From Apteryx mantelli (lineage: Eukaryota > Chordata > Aves > Apterygiformes > Apterygidae), in assembly GCF_036417845.1 (NCBI RefSeq), contig NC_089983.1:16583207-16647206 (forward strand): DNA of 64,000 nt. Direction: 5' to 3'. A model generated the notes under the pieces. That model had not been told where the DNA came from, did no database searches, and saw only the letters and a program-made list of their open reading frames with translations. Below are positions 50,201 to 60,800 of this stretch, piece by piece (the first letter of the stretch is position 1; each line of letters opens with the position of its first letter). The translations under genes were made by a program, and so were the position numbers.

Positions 50201-53200
50201 TCCTGACTTTTGAGATTCATATCTTGCATAGACAGTTATGGCTACAACATTCTTAAATGGTTTAAATAACTTGTAGTAATTAATATGGCATTTCAAAAGA
50301 GGGAACTGAAGGAACATGAATACAAATGAGTGTAATTGTGAACAGTATTTATATGCATCAGGATCTCCTCTCCTTTATACTAAAAGTAGCTTGTTCTGCT
50401 GTGTTTGTAGAATGACACATTAGCAGCTACTAGCTGTTTGTGAAAATATTAGTAATTCCAGTCTTGATGGCTGTATCCTGGATTTTCCTCCCCTTCCCCC
50501 CCCCCCAAATGCTGTGTTATACTTGCTATTTCCTTTCTAGAAAGTGTTGTAGGGTAGAAACTATGCCACGTGTCCTGAGTGGCCATATCTCTCAAACAGC
50601 ATAGTTTAAGTAAACTTCAGATTTCAAAGGCATTTTTTTTCTGTCTTCCTGTTCTCTTTCCCCTTTTTTGGGTGCCTCTGTATAGTTCTCACTGTAAAGA
50701 TTTTGTAAACTCCGGTTCAAGCTACCCTCAGTTTTCAGCTTTCTTATATTCTCTCTCCACCCTCCTTTTTTTTTTTTTTTCCTTGTAAATCCACCAGTTC
50801 CAGCAATAAACCACAGGCTTATCATTCCTCAACAGGATTTTTGAAGTCATTTCCTCTACTCTCCATCAGTATTTTTAATTAACTTGAAATTTGTTTTAAT
50901 TCCGGTGGCCACTGAGCTCCCAGTTGGCAGAATATGGTAGGGATCCTGAGCTCTCATGATTTCTGAAGTTGCTGAAAAATTGGAGCTTTCACTGATTTTT
51001 GACAGAAGAGCTGTAGGTCCTCAGCTACTCTAAAACAAGAAGAATTATGTCAGTATACAACTTTAAAGCATTTTGAGGTTGCAAGATTTGGCCTAATTTT
51101 AATATTTCTAGCCACTTCTTTCTCTAATAAGTCTGCCTTTCTTATCTGGGCTGCTATGTTCTCCTTTTATAATGTACTTGAAAAATGTCCTATTTATGTC
51201 ACCCTCTGGTAATATGGTTCCTTGCCTTCTCTCTTCTCATTTCTTGTTCACTACACTAGGTATTTTTGTATCCTCTCCTGCTCCTGTTCTGGTTGCTTGA
51301 TAGTTCAGCCACAATGACGTACTGGTGACCTAAGTTATGATGATTAGCTGTCTGTGCCTGAACTAATCCCTCATGTTGAAGGGGCTATCATCTTCTCCAA
51401 TTATCAACATTGCCTCTGGAAGGAAAGGCCTCTATTTACAACAGAATTGGCACATTCCAAACAGATAGCAAAATGAAATGTAAATTACTGCGCAGGAGAG
51501 GGGGGAAAAGTGTTCTCAATTTTCCCTTCTGAATTAGTCTCTTCTGCCTTAATCTCTTAAGTTTCTTGCAGGGCTCCTTGAATGTAAAATAAAATGCTGA
51601 ATTTTAATCTAAAATAACACCGTATGCCCCTTTTTTCGCCCATTGTTCTGTTCAGGAGGTAGCTCTGGTTTAAAGCCATTCACCTTTATGTCATCATGCA
51701 AACGCTGAATAATGAATAGTCCATAACGCCCCAAGCTGGTAGGCAGTGGCATCCTGCAGATGAGAAACAAAACGTGTCTTGCTTTACAGCATGTCAATGT
51801 GTAAGTGAGACCAGTTTGTTCCACTGGTGCCTGGACCTGTTATTTTTAAGCATTGCCCTGTCTTACACCTGCTGGAATAGAGGCCTGGTCCCTGTGGCCT
51901 TCTGCTTGTGTTGTGCACGTTGCAGGGTGCTGCATAGGAGGAGCAGGTACTCCAACTAATATTGGCAAGGAGACTGTATGCTCGGGATTCTGCTAGTCAT
52001 ATATTTTAAATATATGACCATATATTTTAATTTAAAATAAAAGCAAAACAACACTTGCAGGATGCTTCCCTTTAAATTTGTTACAAGTATAGCACTGGAA
52101 TTGCTGGGTTCGAGCTCTCTTTCAAATTCTACTGAGGACTTAGCAGTGAAACATCTGCTGGCTTAAAGAAGTGAGATAGACTCTTGCCTGTTACTTAGGA
52201 TTTATGAATTTTTTTGTGCTTTTATTTAATGATTTTATTCTTGGCCACTTTATAAAATGATCTGCTAGTAACATCTCTTGATAACTGGTGTTGGAGTAAA
52301 TTTTTATATGGAGCACAAGATCAAGGAAGGAACGAACTTACATTCCAGAAATGATATTTCGAAGTATTCTTCATGAAGTTCGGCAAGAAATTGTAGAATT
52401 AAACCATTTTTTTGCTGTTATCCAAGGCAAAGAGTGAAGAAAGGGAATGAAGGGGTTTTTGTTGTTTTTTAAGGGGGGAATGATTAAGTTTTTTTTTTTT
52501 TTTTTTTTAATAAAATCTTGCTCTAGCTTTTCCGTTGGCTGTATGTTCTTTATTAAAATGGGCAGCTCTTCTGAACACAAGCTAGGCTTATGTGTGTGTG
52601 TGTGTGTGTGTGTATACGTGCACGCACATGCACGCACATGTCTGTCTGTCTATCTATTGTCATCAGTGGCATGAGACTGCCAGAGCAGGTTTTTCATGGT
52701 CTCAAAAATCAAATGTGGCATGGCAGCTGAATGACTGCTTGTTTTTTCTGCCTTTAACTTGCGTGTGTTTTGTGGGGAAGCAAGGACCAAAAGTTTAAAA
52801 AAAAAAAAAAAAAAAAAAAGATTGACACCTTTTTGCCAGTGTATTTTACTGTCATCTTTTCAGAGGGGGAACACTCACAATGTGCATGATGTGTGTACAG
52901 GGATTCTCCTTCCTTCACCGGTATTTGGACCTGCGGGGACCATGTCAAGAATCTTTCTATAACCTTGGCCGTGGCCTTCACCAGCTGGGATTACTGCACC
53001 TGGCAATCCACTATTACCAGAAAGTACTTGAACTTCCTCCTCTCATCGTAGAGGTACTGTTTCTTTATAAGTTATGTACAGAGAATAAAGTCAGGTCAGT
53101 GTTAGTGATTTTTCAACGATAGATAAAATGAGTACATAAAATCTATGTAGTTTAGATTTCCTCTAACTGACACAGAAATTCTCTGTGATTAAAAGCCCGA

Positions 53201-54164
53201 ATCTGATTGTCACCTATCTTCATTTATGCATGTGGGAATTTCAAAGGATTATATATTTTGAAGGATTTAATATATGGTCGAAATAGAAACAAAAAAAGGT
53301 TGCTAAACAACTTCACCTGAATAAATATGTGAATTTAATATATAATACTATATATTAATAATAGTAAAATTAATAATATTTAGTATAGACTACATGCCAT
53401 AAACTATAACTGGCTGTTTTTAAAATGCTATAAAGCTGCATGCTGGAGCATTATGAGCCAATAGTAGATTAAGAACTTGACTAAATGTGTCTGTGCCATG
53501 GTTTTTCTCTAAGAAATCTGTATCAGATGATCCTAATTGCTATGTAATACACATAAAAGTCTGGTTTGAGAGCAAATTTTTGCTTATTTTTGGCATGGAT
53601 TGGTAGAAAAATTACAAAAGTATTTAGAAAATTGGAAGAGTTGGTAAAGTAAGAAAATGGCAGTTAGTCATTAACATGTGATGGGGAGTTCAGCGCAGCA
53701 ATCTTTTTACCATGTAAAAGATATGCAGTAGTCACATTCTGACTATAGAAACATACATCGCATACAAACACACATTAAGATGTTACTTTCCTGTTTTATG
53801 AGTTGGCTACCTAATTTACAGCTACTGTTTTGGGTATGTAATTATATAATTTTTGGTGACTAACAAAAGGTGGAAACTCATTACAGAGGGAGGGCACAAG
53901 GAATACTACTTTTTTGTTTCTATGCAACTCAAAGCCTATGTAAACTATAAATAGATTACTTGATTCCAATTAAATCTACTCATGTTTCAGTTTTGTACTA
54001 TCTTTGCAGAGAGATAACTTTTTTAACCATTATTCTTACAGGGTATAGAAACTGATCAGACAGACTTGCGAAGAGATACTGCCTTTAACTTGTCACTTAT
54101 TTATCAGAGCAGTGGAAATATAAGAATGGCTCAAAAGATGTTGTATACTTATGCAGTTGTATGA
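31719..54164 (+). CDS. GTF3C3: GTF3C3, TFIIIC subunit 3 (TPR protein), 19 coding exons
   Basis: GTF3C3 (TFIIIC102, homologue of yeast Tfc4) is the TPR subunit of TFIIIC, which binds the internal promoters of tRNA and related genes and recruits TFIIIB for RNA polymerase III. Nineteen exons join with consistent phases into 914 residues and a TGA; the human protein is about 886. The start MSGFSPELIDYLEGKISFEE is the known N-terminus. Residues about 90-110 hold an acidic run with 17 consecutive Glu. An N-terminal TPR array follows, about residues 150-350 (for example FSTLAMIYEDQGDMEKSLQF and WERSSLYEQLGEHKMAMDGY). A low-complexity linker spans 355-405. A second TPR group covers about 435-590 (LDVAEAFLDVGEYNSALPLL; ECLKALGHMERAAESYAKVV), and a last repeat lies near 835-875 (YNLGRGLHQLGLLHLAIHYY). 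Intron 3 uses a GC donor; all others are GT-AG. The gene is nuclear and constitutive, as the CpG island suggests. Confidence 0.97.
31818..35969 (+). other. GTF3C3: GTF3C3 introns 1 and 2
   Basis: Apart from exon 2, this is the tail of the CpG island (to about 32200), then AT-rich intron. No conserved RNA gene or intact repeat was recognised. A C-tract lies at 34139-34150. Confidence 0.5.
33516..33618 (+). CDS. GTF3C3: GTF3C3 exon 2
   Basis: It encodes residues 34-67, a polar Ser/Glu-rich linker (PSSSGKGSGKSQSQDETD), and one base. The acceptor is pyrimidine-poor (ggtgtgtatag) but has a near-perfect branch site TAACTAAC at 33491-33498. Confidence 0.9.
35970..36175 (+). CDS. GTF3C3: GTF3C3 exon 3 with poly-Glu tract
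   Basis: It encodes residues 68-136: SVHRVFASMLGEN, then EEED and 17 Glu, then TPEQPTAGDVFVLEMVLNRE. The donor is GC (aaa|gcaagt). The next exon starts exactly with the expected EKRPRSK, so the GC donor is required. Confidence 0.95.
36618..36741 (+). CDS. GTF3C3: GTF3C3 exon 4
   Basis: It encodes residues 137-177 (EKRPRSKLPRALRGLMGEAN and FARGEREEAILMCMEIIRQ) plus one base, leading into the first TPR. Acceptor ccatttag, donor gtattt. Confidence 0.96.
37261..37452 (+). CDS. GTF3C3: GTF3C3 exon 5 (TPR)
   Basis: It encodes residues 178-241 with two TPR-type helix pairs (FSTLAMIYEDQGDMEKSLQF; WVRLAEMSLEQDNIKQAIFC). Acceptor tttttaatag, donor gtaacg. Confidence 0.97.
37948..38113 (+). CDS. GTF3C3: GTF3C3 exon 6 (TPR)
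   Basis: It encodes residues 242-296, including WERSSLYEQLGEHKMAMDGY and ILNLLSPSDGERFMQLARD. Acceptor gttacag, donor gtaagt. Confidence 0.97.
39169..39316 (+). CDS. GTF3C3: GTF3C3 exon 7 (TPR)
   Basis: It encodes residues 297-346, including SYYEANDVTSAIEIIEEAF and NIAAELYISSKQYDKALA, closing the N-terminal TPR array. Acceptor tattttatag, donor gtatga. Confidence 0.96.
40085..40260 (-). mobile_element. diverged CR1 LINE fragment
   Basis: The stretch with AACTCTTCTCTGCACC and then CACAGTACTCAGGTACTA and ACCAATGCTGTACTTGG follows the order of segments at the end of the CR1 reverse-transcriptase ORF, read on the opposite strand. It is old and much mutated. The call rests on remembered CR1 consensus. 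Confidence 0.55.
41111..41183 (+). CDS. GTF3C3: GTF3C3 exon 8
   Basis: It encodes residues 347-370 (VITDFAGIVLEKKVSEKG and a Lys-rich end) plus one base. The acceptor is a CT-rich tract ending in ttttaag; the donor is gtaaat. Confidence 0.94.
42225..42311 (+). CDS. GTF3C3: GTF3C3 exon 9, in-frame cassette exon
   Basis: This 87-base symmetrical exon encodes a polar linker (TEAVTEAQENQEAVVDCQ, residues 371-399). The mammalian protein has little or nothing here. Skipping it keeps the frame. The acceptor is weak (gtttaaaaaag); the donor is gtaagc. Confidence 0.8.
43416..43519 (+). CDS. GTF3C3: GTF3C3 exon 10
   Basis: It encodes residues 400-434, with the conserved PIDITVKLMVCLVHLNILEP. Acceptor ttttcctcacag, donor gtaagt. 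Confidence 0.96.
44218..44389 (+). CDS. GTF3C3: GTF3C3 exon 11 (TPR)
   Basis: It encodes residues 435-491, including YLDVAEAFLDVGEYNSALPL and NLAVVWLRHA. The acceptor is preceded by a pure run of 28 T (44186-44213). Donor gtgaga. Confidence 0.97.
44857..45059 (+). CDS. GTF3C3: GTF3C3 exon 12 (TPR)
   Basis: It encodes residues 492-559 (ECLKALGHMERAAESYAKVV; LSTLQQQLGRPEKALEALEP). Acceptor ggtatttctag, donor gtgggt, phase 0. Confidence 0.97.
45661..45762 (+). CDS. GTF3C3: GTF3C3 exon 13
   Basis: It encodes residues 560-593 (ELKLLLHRSTLLYSQGKMYG and a helix ending MLAMLLK). Acceptor tattgcctag, donor gtaagt. Confidence 0.95.
46688..46823 (+). CDS. GTF3C3: GTF3C3 exon 14
   Basis: It encodes residues 594-638 (VAMSRAQVCLISSSKSGERH; YLIKVSRDKISDNDDQE) plus one base. 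Acceptor gtttctag, donor gtaaca. Confidence 0.96.
47035..47095 (-). mobile_element. CR1 LINE 3'-end fragment
   Basis: AAAGGACCTTTGGAGATCAT followed by TTGGTCCAATATTCCCCTC matches the reverse complement of the CR1 3' region, which is characteristic of birds and other sauropsids. The element therefore points to the minus strand. Only about 60 bases remain, in intron 14 of GTF3C3. Confidence 0.7.
47474..47711 (+). CDS. GTF3C3: GTF3C3 exon 15
   Basis: This is the longest exon, residues 639-717, with LTKDDWWNLLLKAIYSLCDL and ELEYFGLSAAILDKNFRKAY. Acceptor tttattttcag, donor gtgggg (weak at +4 to +6). Confidence 0.97.
48081..48271 (+). CDS. GTF3C3: GTF3C3 exon 16
   Basis: It encodes residues 718-781 (MENVNKPQLWNIFNQVTMQS; HALCVLNGHNAFVSGSFKHA) plus one base. 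Acceptor cattctgtag, donor gtaatg. Confidence 0.97.
48639..49190 (+). other. GTF3C3: possible alternative terminal exon of GTF3C3
   Basis: A strong pyrimidine tract and acceptor (ttttgttctttaacag) precede this stretch. AATAAA lies at 49162-49167 with a U/GU-rich region after it. Joined to exon 16 it would add eight codons (ANTVSWIL, the first being the split codon) and then a stop, removing the last TPR region. It is purely a sequence-based prediction. Confidence 0.3.
50042..50166 (+). CDS. GTF3C3: GTF3C3 exon 17
   Basis: It encodes residues 782-823 (SLCIGLTFIHMASQKYVLKR). Acceptor tttgcttttag, donor gtaagt. Confidence 0.97.
51996..52018. repeat. inverted repeat, 11-base arms with a 1-base spacer
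   Basis: GTCATATATTT, T, AAATATATGAC. It is AT-rich and could extrude as a hairpin. No function is apparent. Confidence 0.8.
52591..52660. repeat. compound microsatellite (TG)n, CACGCACATG x2, (TGTC)n
   Basis: A 23-base TG run, then two copies of CACGCACATG, then TGTC/TATC units, in intron 17 of GTF3C3. Confidence 0.9.
52797..52819. repeat. poly-A tract of 23 bases
   Basis: It lies about 80 bases before the exon 18 acceptor of GTF3C3. Confidence 0.9.
52901..53053 (+). CDS. GTF3C3: GTF3C3 exon 18 (last TPR)
   Basis: It encodes residues 824-874 (FLHRYLDLRGPCQESFYNLG; HQLGLLHLAIHYYQKVLELP). The frame-keeping acceptor is pyrimidine-poor (gtgtgtacag) and lies 37 bases after a stronger-looking AG. 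Donor gtactg. Confidence 0.96.
54042..54164 (+). CDS. GTF3C3: GTF3C3 exon 19, end of coding region
   Basis: It encodes residues 875-914 (LRRDTAFNLSLIYQSSGNIR to LYTYAVV) and TGA at 54162-54164. The last three residues differ from the mammalian ending. Acceptor attcttacag. Confidence 0.95.
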   Translation, partial: GIETDQTDLRRDTAFNLSLIYQSSGNIRMAQKMLYTYAVV

Positions 54165-54840
54165 TGAGGGTTGTGACTGATGGAAAATGATAGTTTTAGC
54201 ATTAACTCTCTTGCATTGTGCAGTGCTAGGGAGACTGGTTTTATGTACAGTTTTCTTCTACAAATGGTCAGAGACATGACTTCTGCTGTATGTAGTTGTA
54301 GGGACTTTTTTTCCTATTTCTGACATTTGAACTGTATCCCACATGGAACCAGGCTGCTCTGAGAACAGTGCTGACATACTTGAATTGAGTGGGTGCCTAT
54401 TACTAGATCTGCCTTTCTCCTTTGATGCATTGCTCTGTAAGCTAATACTCAATCTTGTATATAGAATTAAACAGCAAAAACTGAAGCCCAGTGTTTTTAG
54501 GAAAGATTTACAGAGTGCAATATTACAACTAGCTACCAGTGATGTTGTTCAAGAAGCCATAAACACTGGTGGTGACTCCCTCCCTCCCCACTCATGTGAA
54601 GCATAAAATTGTTACTGTAATACAGAAGAAAGAAGTGGGCTCATGCTGATCTCTGAGAGGAGGGAGCACTCAGTATTTCAAGATCTTTAAAGTATTTATT
54701 TTATTCTAAGAGCTTATATTCCTAACAGCTGTTCTGTTTCAGGAAGGTTGATTGAGATATGTATTTTGCCCCTGTTTCAGTGAAATCAGTGTGACCTTGT
54801 CCTTCTTAACTGTTTAATAAAAATTCTGAGGTTAACAATG
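54165..54840 (+). other. GTF3C3: GTF3C3 3' UTR
   Basis: The UTR runs from the stop to just beyond AATAAA at 54816-54821. The following aacaatgtttgtttact is GU-rich. An ORF at 54343-54606 inside it is not credible as a separate gene. Confidence 0.75.
54816..54821 (+). terminator. GTF3C3: GTF3C3 poly(A) signal
   Basis: AATAAA lies 652 bases after the stop codon, with GU-rich sequence downstream. Confidence 0.75.
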
Positions 54841-57800
54841 TTTGTTTACTCATTCTTGGCAAACAAGTACCCTACTGAATAGCTTATAGCAAAAATTATT
54901 ATTAATAATGATACTATCATATAGCTTATTGTTAAACATACATTGGGAATGGTCTGAGTTTTTAACTATTTCTGGCAGTTGAACAGTAACATACAGTGAT
55001 GGAAGCAGGCTGCTTCCAATGCAGCAGGAAAAGCCGGATGCAATACTTCATCACAGAGAAAAAAATGATTTAGCTATATGGATATATAGAAAAAGCCTTC
55101 TGTGCTACATAATATTTTATCAGCAAGATAATATGCTGAATAGAAACCATGCTGTTACTTCCCAAGCCTTGCTTTTACTTACAGTATCACAAATAACTAT
55201 TGCTAACTTATTAATACCTTTTTTCCTGTGTACTATAATCATTGACTGCAATTGTGTGAAATTATTAAGTAATGAGTTGTGTAGCATGGTCGAGACTACT
55301 TTCAAAGTTGAGAATTTTATGTCAAATCAGTTGCTAAATAACAATGTTAAATATACAGCATGTCCACTTCAGTAGCAAAGTGCTAGGCCATAGTGAGAAT
55401 GCAAAGGTAAGAGCCAAATACCAAGGACATTTCATTAACTCTGAAAAGTACAGCGTGTTTGCTATGAAACAGTATTTGTCAACACTGCCCAAATACAATT
55501 CCCATGCCAAGCTTGCAGAACTACAAAGTAAATAGCTGTTTTAGTTGTATTAGCCTGCAGTATTTGTATCTTCAGAAGAAGGGTGAGAATGCCTCCATCA
55601 CCTTGGTTTCAGTTCTCATATCATCTGCTGCACCTCATAGTCCTTTGACTTGATAGTCAACTGTTTGCTGTGGGAACTGGAGCTGGCTTGTGTCATGCAT
55701 ACCGGTGTATACTGTCGCATCATCTTGGGGTTAAGAAGTCTCCTTTTCAGCCTTTCCTTGTTCATTTTTTGGCCTTTTCACATCTTGTAATCTCTGTGGT
55801 TTCCCTTCTTGCAGGATAAGCATCCTGTTCCTCACCATTAAGCCCCCTAAGAATTGTGCTGCTGAGCCTTGTCCAAGCTCTTCAGTAGCTCTGTGCTGCA
55901 AAGCATCGTGCATTGTAGTGTGACATTTCTGATACTCACTGCCAACTGAGAACAGGTCAGGAGGAAAGGGTAAGGGAGAGCCTGGCTGGAGCCCCTGGCT
56001 GCTTGTGGGTGTTTGTTTGTTTGTCTGTTTTTTAACTGGTTACTGTTACACCAACTAAAGCAAATCAAAGCTATTTCCCTGTAAAAACTGAGGAAGAGAA
56101 AGTCAAAGAGCCAGTATACAGCTTCCCTTTGCATTATTCTCTTTCTGGAACTGACTTTTAGAAATAGAGGTGACTTAGAGGAAGGGTCAAGGTTAGAGCT
56201 AAGAATTATCTTAAAAATTGGCCAACAGTAAGGCTATAGCATTACCATTAATTACTTCAGAATTCTAGCAGTATTAAGGATCAGAGATGAAGTAGTTTTT
56301 TGTTGCTTTCTATTTTTTAAAACTAGGAGGTAGGAGTCTTTAACATTTATGCAAAAAGAGGAGGGAGGGGGAAGCACTTTTTTTGTTTTTAGCTGTGTTC
56401 TAAATTGTTTTTTAAACACCAAATATTGGAAACTTGCGTTTAATTAAACCTAAGTATGGACTGGAAAATTCATACCTCTAGCAAATACTGTTCTGAATGC
56501 TGAATGATTTTGAGCATCTGGAAATATGGTACTACTCGCCTCAAAGACGTCTCAATGCAAACTGTCTTAAGGTAGCAAATTACCTGACGTTTCCTCAAGT
56601 GCTTGTTGGGGGGGGATATAAGCAAAGACAGAACCTATGTTTTCCTTTTAGCTATATCCAACTTGCATTCAAAGTTATAAGATAAGCAGGCTTTTCATTA
56701 GATTTCACATTTATGAAATATTACAAGACTTTAGCCCCCCAAAAAAGACACTGTAGGAATGTGATTCCCCCCCCCCCCCAAAAAAAAAATTTTTTTTAAA
56801 CAGGCACAGCCTATGTGTATGACTTAGGAAAAGCAGAGCACAGGACACAAGATGTACACAGAAAACACCTATGCATATCTACACTTCTTTAAGTGTATAC
56901 CCACAGCTGTACTGAACTTTACTGCCCAATACAGAATCTGGTAAGTTTTAAACAAACAAAACACCATATTTTACTTGCAATACGACTACAAAACTTATCC
57001 ATATCTTTAATTTGGAATTCTTTTTCAAACAAGCTATAATAATATAAAACTTTGTGATCATGCAGTGCCCGTTTCATCATTTTACTTCATACAGCAGCTG
57101 GAGGATACACAGGACAGCATTCACAATACAAATATTTATTGGGATATGAGCCTCTGTGTGGGATTTATTATAGCATGCTCTATATTCAGAGTTGAGTTTA
57201 CCTGGCTGTAGCTTGTTTAATGATGCTCATGGGAATGTAACACTGGGGGAGGGTGACCCCAACACTTTTCCCAAGAACAGACAGCAGGGCAGGAAAGACC
57301 TGAAATCTAGCTGTTATAATTCTGGCAGAGCTTTCATAAACCACTGAGGGTAAGATGGGAAGAATACTTAAATTGATGTCAGCCTCACCTATCATCTAAT
57401 CTCTTAGCAATAGGGGAGTAGTTCCCCTGGCCTCACTAACAGAATTAGAAACATTTTCAGTCAGATACTATGTATATATTGTCAAATCACTTGGTTTAAT
57501 CATAATTTTGTTAGCTATTTATAGCCAAGGAAATATTTTTTACATAAAACACTAACTTAAAGCATATTTAAAAGACTGCTCATAAAAGTATCTAGTGTCT
57601 TAAAACCTGAATCATAGATTTTTAATTGTGCTTACCTGATACCAGCATTGACAATTCTAGAAAGCTGGTCTCCACCCACATGCACTGAAGGCTATAGATT
57701 GACATTAATAAACCAAAATCATGCTGCATAGAAAATCTGCTTTTTTAATACACCAAATGTTACTATAATAGAATGTGTGACTAACAAACAGAGGTGTTGC

Positions 57801-60800
57801 AACTACTAAGTAGTTACTGGGGAACCACTAGCAGTGTAGACAGGCCTCAACTGTTGATCCTGCAGATGGCAGCAAAGTGATAAATCACTACAACTTTCTT
57901 GAAATTACAATGTTTAAAGAAAAGAATAACATGATCTTGTCTATTGTGTTAGACTTTGGGGGGGGACACACCATATAAAACTCATTCAAAACATCAAAGT
58001 TTTTGAAAAGAAATAGCTTGTTTTGTGGCTTTCAAAAGCATATGGGCTACTAATTCATACTGTTCCACAGAAAAGTCCTATTCTTAATCAGTATAATTCC
58101 ATAATTTGGATAGTTATGGTTGTCTTTGCAATAAGTAACTCAAAGTTTTCTTCTTACTGCCAGGTCAGGGTTGAAGATGACTGCATGGCCCCAGCTCCCA
58201 CTCCTGTAATTTGTTAGTACCCATAAGTAAGTCTGCCAAGAAAATGCATTTTCTGTAGGAAGCCATGGCCTGCCTTTAGAACTGAACACCACCCAATAGA
58301 AACACTAAATCCCAGAGTTTCCAGACTCCTTTGTTATCATGTAGTATAATTTACTGCAACAGGATAGACTATAGGGGAAACACCTACAGTTGTATTTTAG
58401 CCAATATCAGGCATGCATTTCTAAAGTCTCCAGACTTCTGCCGCTCACCCTGCTGTGGTTCACATTGCGGAGTAGGCTCTGAGCACACAGGCTGGTTTCC
58501 TTTCAGATGAAACCAAACTGGAAGACAGCTTCCAGAAGTGCTGTGGTTGCTAGTGAGCATTCGGTCGGCAAGATCAGAATAGAGTATATCCGAAGAAAAA
58601 AAACAATCCAAAACATGTAGCACATCTGGACCAGCTATTTCATGCTACACGTGACTCACTGTGCTGTGTCACTTGCTGATGCAGACATAGCCAACAGCTT
58701 AGGGCAGTGCTAAAGCTAAGAGGTACTGCCATGCAGTAATAAGTAACAATAAATTACACTATATCTTAACTTTTTCCACCCTAATCCTTAAACAAATATG
58801 TTTAAAAAAAGAAGCAACAGGCTGTATTGCATGTGGAGTAGAATGTCTCTATGTACATATAAAACCAAGGTTAATAACCACAGACATAAAATCAGACTTT
58901 GTATTTAAATATACAAAGCAACTGTAGATACATTGCCCTTCTGCCAGCAGGGGTTCCTAGAACAAGGGAGGAGTGAAGACCCATCCCAATATATCCACAC
59001 ACACACACATATACATACATGTATATGGTATGCTGGTAACAGCTCCTGCCAAGGGAAGCCAGAGGGGTGGTTGGTGCTGGCTCCCTGGCAACATGCAGTT
59101 CATACAAATGTCGTTGCAGTGTCTTGTCCTCTTGCATAGGCAAACATCACAGCTGCTTGTCCTGCTAGACAATCTACTTAAGCATCAATAAATATTCATT
59201 CATGATACTCGGTCATTAAAAAAAAAAAAAAAAAAGTGTTAAATGGCAAGTGCTATTCCAGAAGAGTTTTTCAGCTGTGACTCCTCTACAGTCTGAGTTA
59301 ATACCACACAAAGCTAATTACGATTTTGACTGCTCTTTGCCTGAGGGCACAATGGAGGTAAAGATGCACAGGTTAAATTAAGCCAGCTAATCAGATTTAA
59401 GCAGGTGCTGCACACATGCTGGTTGATCTCTGAAGGAGCTGTCTCCACTGGGACTAACTCACAGTCACATTACATCAGCCTGCTTTTTTTAAGCAGCAAC
59501 AAAAATTTAATGACGAGCAGGTAAATGAAAGCTGTGTGTTAGCTTTAATAGTCTGCTTAGCAGGCCCTTGTTCCTTAGCATGTCCATTTCCTTCAAGAAG
59601 GAGAGGTTCAGGTCTCTAAAAATTAGTCCAGACTACTGTCATATAATTTAGGACCAAATTTTTCTGGAGGAATGGAGTGACTTAATTCCAGTGTGTGTCA
59701 AGCTCCAGAGCAATGCAAGACTTCCCTCTGCACTACACAACCATTCTAAATAACGTGTATAGCTCCCACAGCAATAAATGGTACCACTGATCGCAGAGGA
59801 GCTGGCAAACAGCACTGTAAAGCAAATCAGAGTGCAACAACACCTGTACTAAAGTGAAGTTGTTTTGGAAGGTCCAGAAGGAAGAGTAAGCCATGAAGCT
59901 GAGCTGATCGGTAGTAGAACAAGAATGAAAACTGTGTTATAATCACCCTCAACTTATTATGACATATGTCATCTGCTTCAACGACTCCTTCCTTGGTGTT
60001 ATATTCCACAGTGGGATAGGTTGAATAAATTCCACTAATTCTTATGAGTCTTATGTAGATAACAGGATGTGTGGTACAATGTCACAAACCTAATGCATTC
60101 CTTATATGCTCCTAAAATAGCCCAAGGCCTGTGTTCTCTCATGACCCAGACATCAGCTATCATTAGAACTACAATTAGAAGCAGCCAGTCCTGCCAGGTC
60201 CTCCCTGTCCTGGTCACGTCAGCATCCAGCCACAGACGTATGACTCTGTCTTCAGTAATTCACCTGATCCTCTGCAAACCAGTCTGAGATCTGTTTTGAT
60301 AGCACCTGCCAAGGCTCACTCTAAAGCTGCTAAAAGAAAAGTGATGAACACAAAGACTTAGCAGTCAGCAGCATATAGTCTATAGGAATGATACATAAGA
60401 ATAATTTCTTTGCTATAAATAGTGGTTTTGTTAATATCAGTCTTATGATACAAAGTATTCTAGTCACAAAAGACAATCATATCTCACATGCACAAAGAGA
60501 TCCCTGTAATGTTGGACAGGTGAGAGGCATGAATTAATTCAAATCAGAGCATACAATATAAATCAGCATTCCTAGGTCCCCTATGCACAGGTGTCCTGTG
60601 AGCCAGCTGGTCAATGCACCTTTTATTTGCAAGGTCTTCTCAGTGATGCACAACTATTGCCGTTGAAGTAAGGTCCCCGATTCATACCCTGTTAAAAAGT
60701 CTTCTCCATCAGTGCACAGCTCCCTGTGGCTCAGGATGCTCCCAGTACCTGGACGCCAGCAGGGAGTCTCCAGTGGCAGGTGATGCTCTCCCTGGGCTGT

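Larger units (their letters stand above)
50167..54041 (+). other. GTF3C3: GTF3C3 introns 17 and 18
   Basis: Intron 17 holds a compound TG/TGTC microsatellite, poly-T and poly-A runs and an 11-base inverted repeat at 51996-52018. Intron 18 is AT-rich with nothing recognisable. Confidence 0.5.

Noticed and set aside
55019-55375. 118-codon plus-strand ORF downstream of GTF3C3
   Set aside because: No family resemblance, no ATG-proximal promoter and an AT-rich composition like the surrounding non-coding DNA.
58384-58623. 79-codon minus-strand ORF as the CCDC150 terminal exon
   Set aside because: The frame looks protein-like but no adequate acceptor precedes it in the needed phase, so it is kept only as a weak option.
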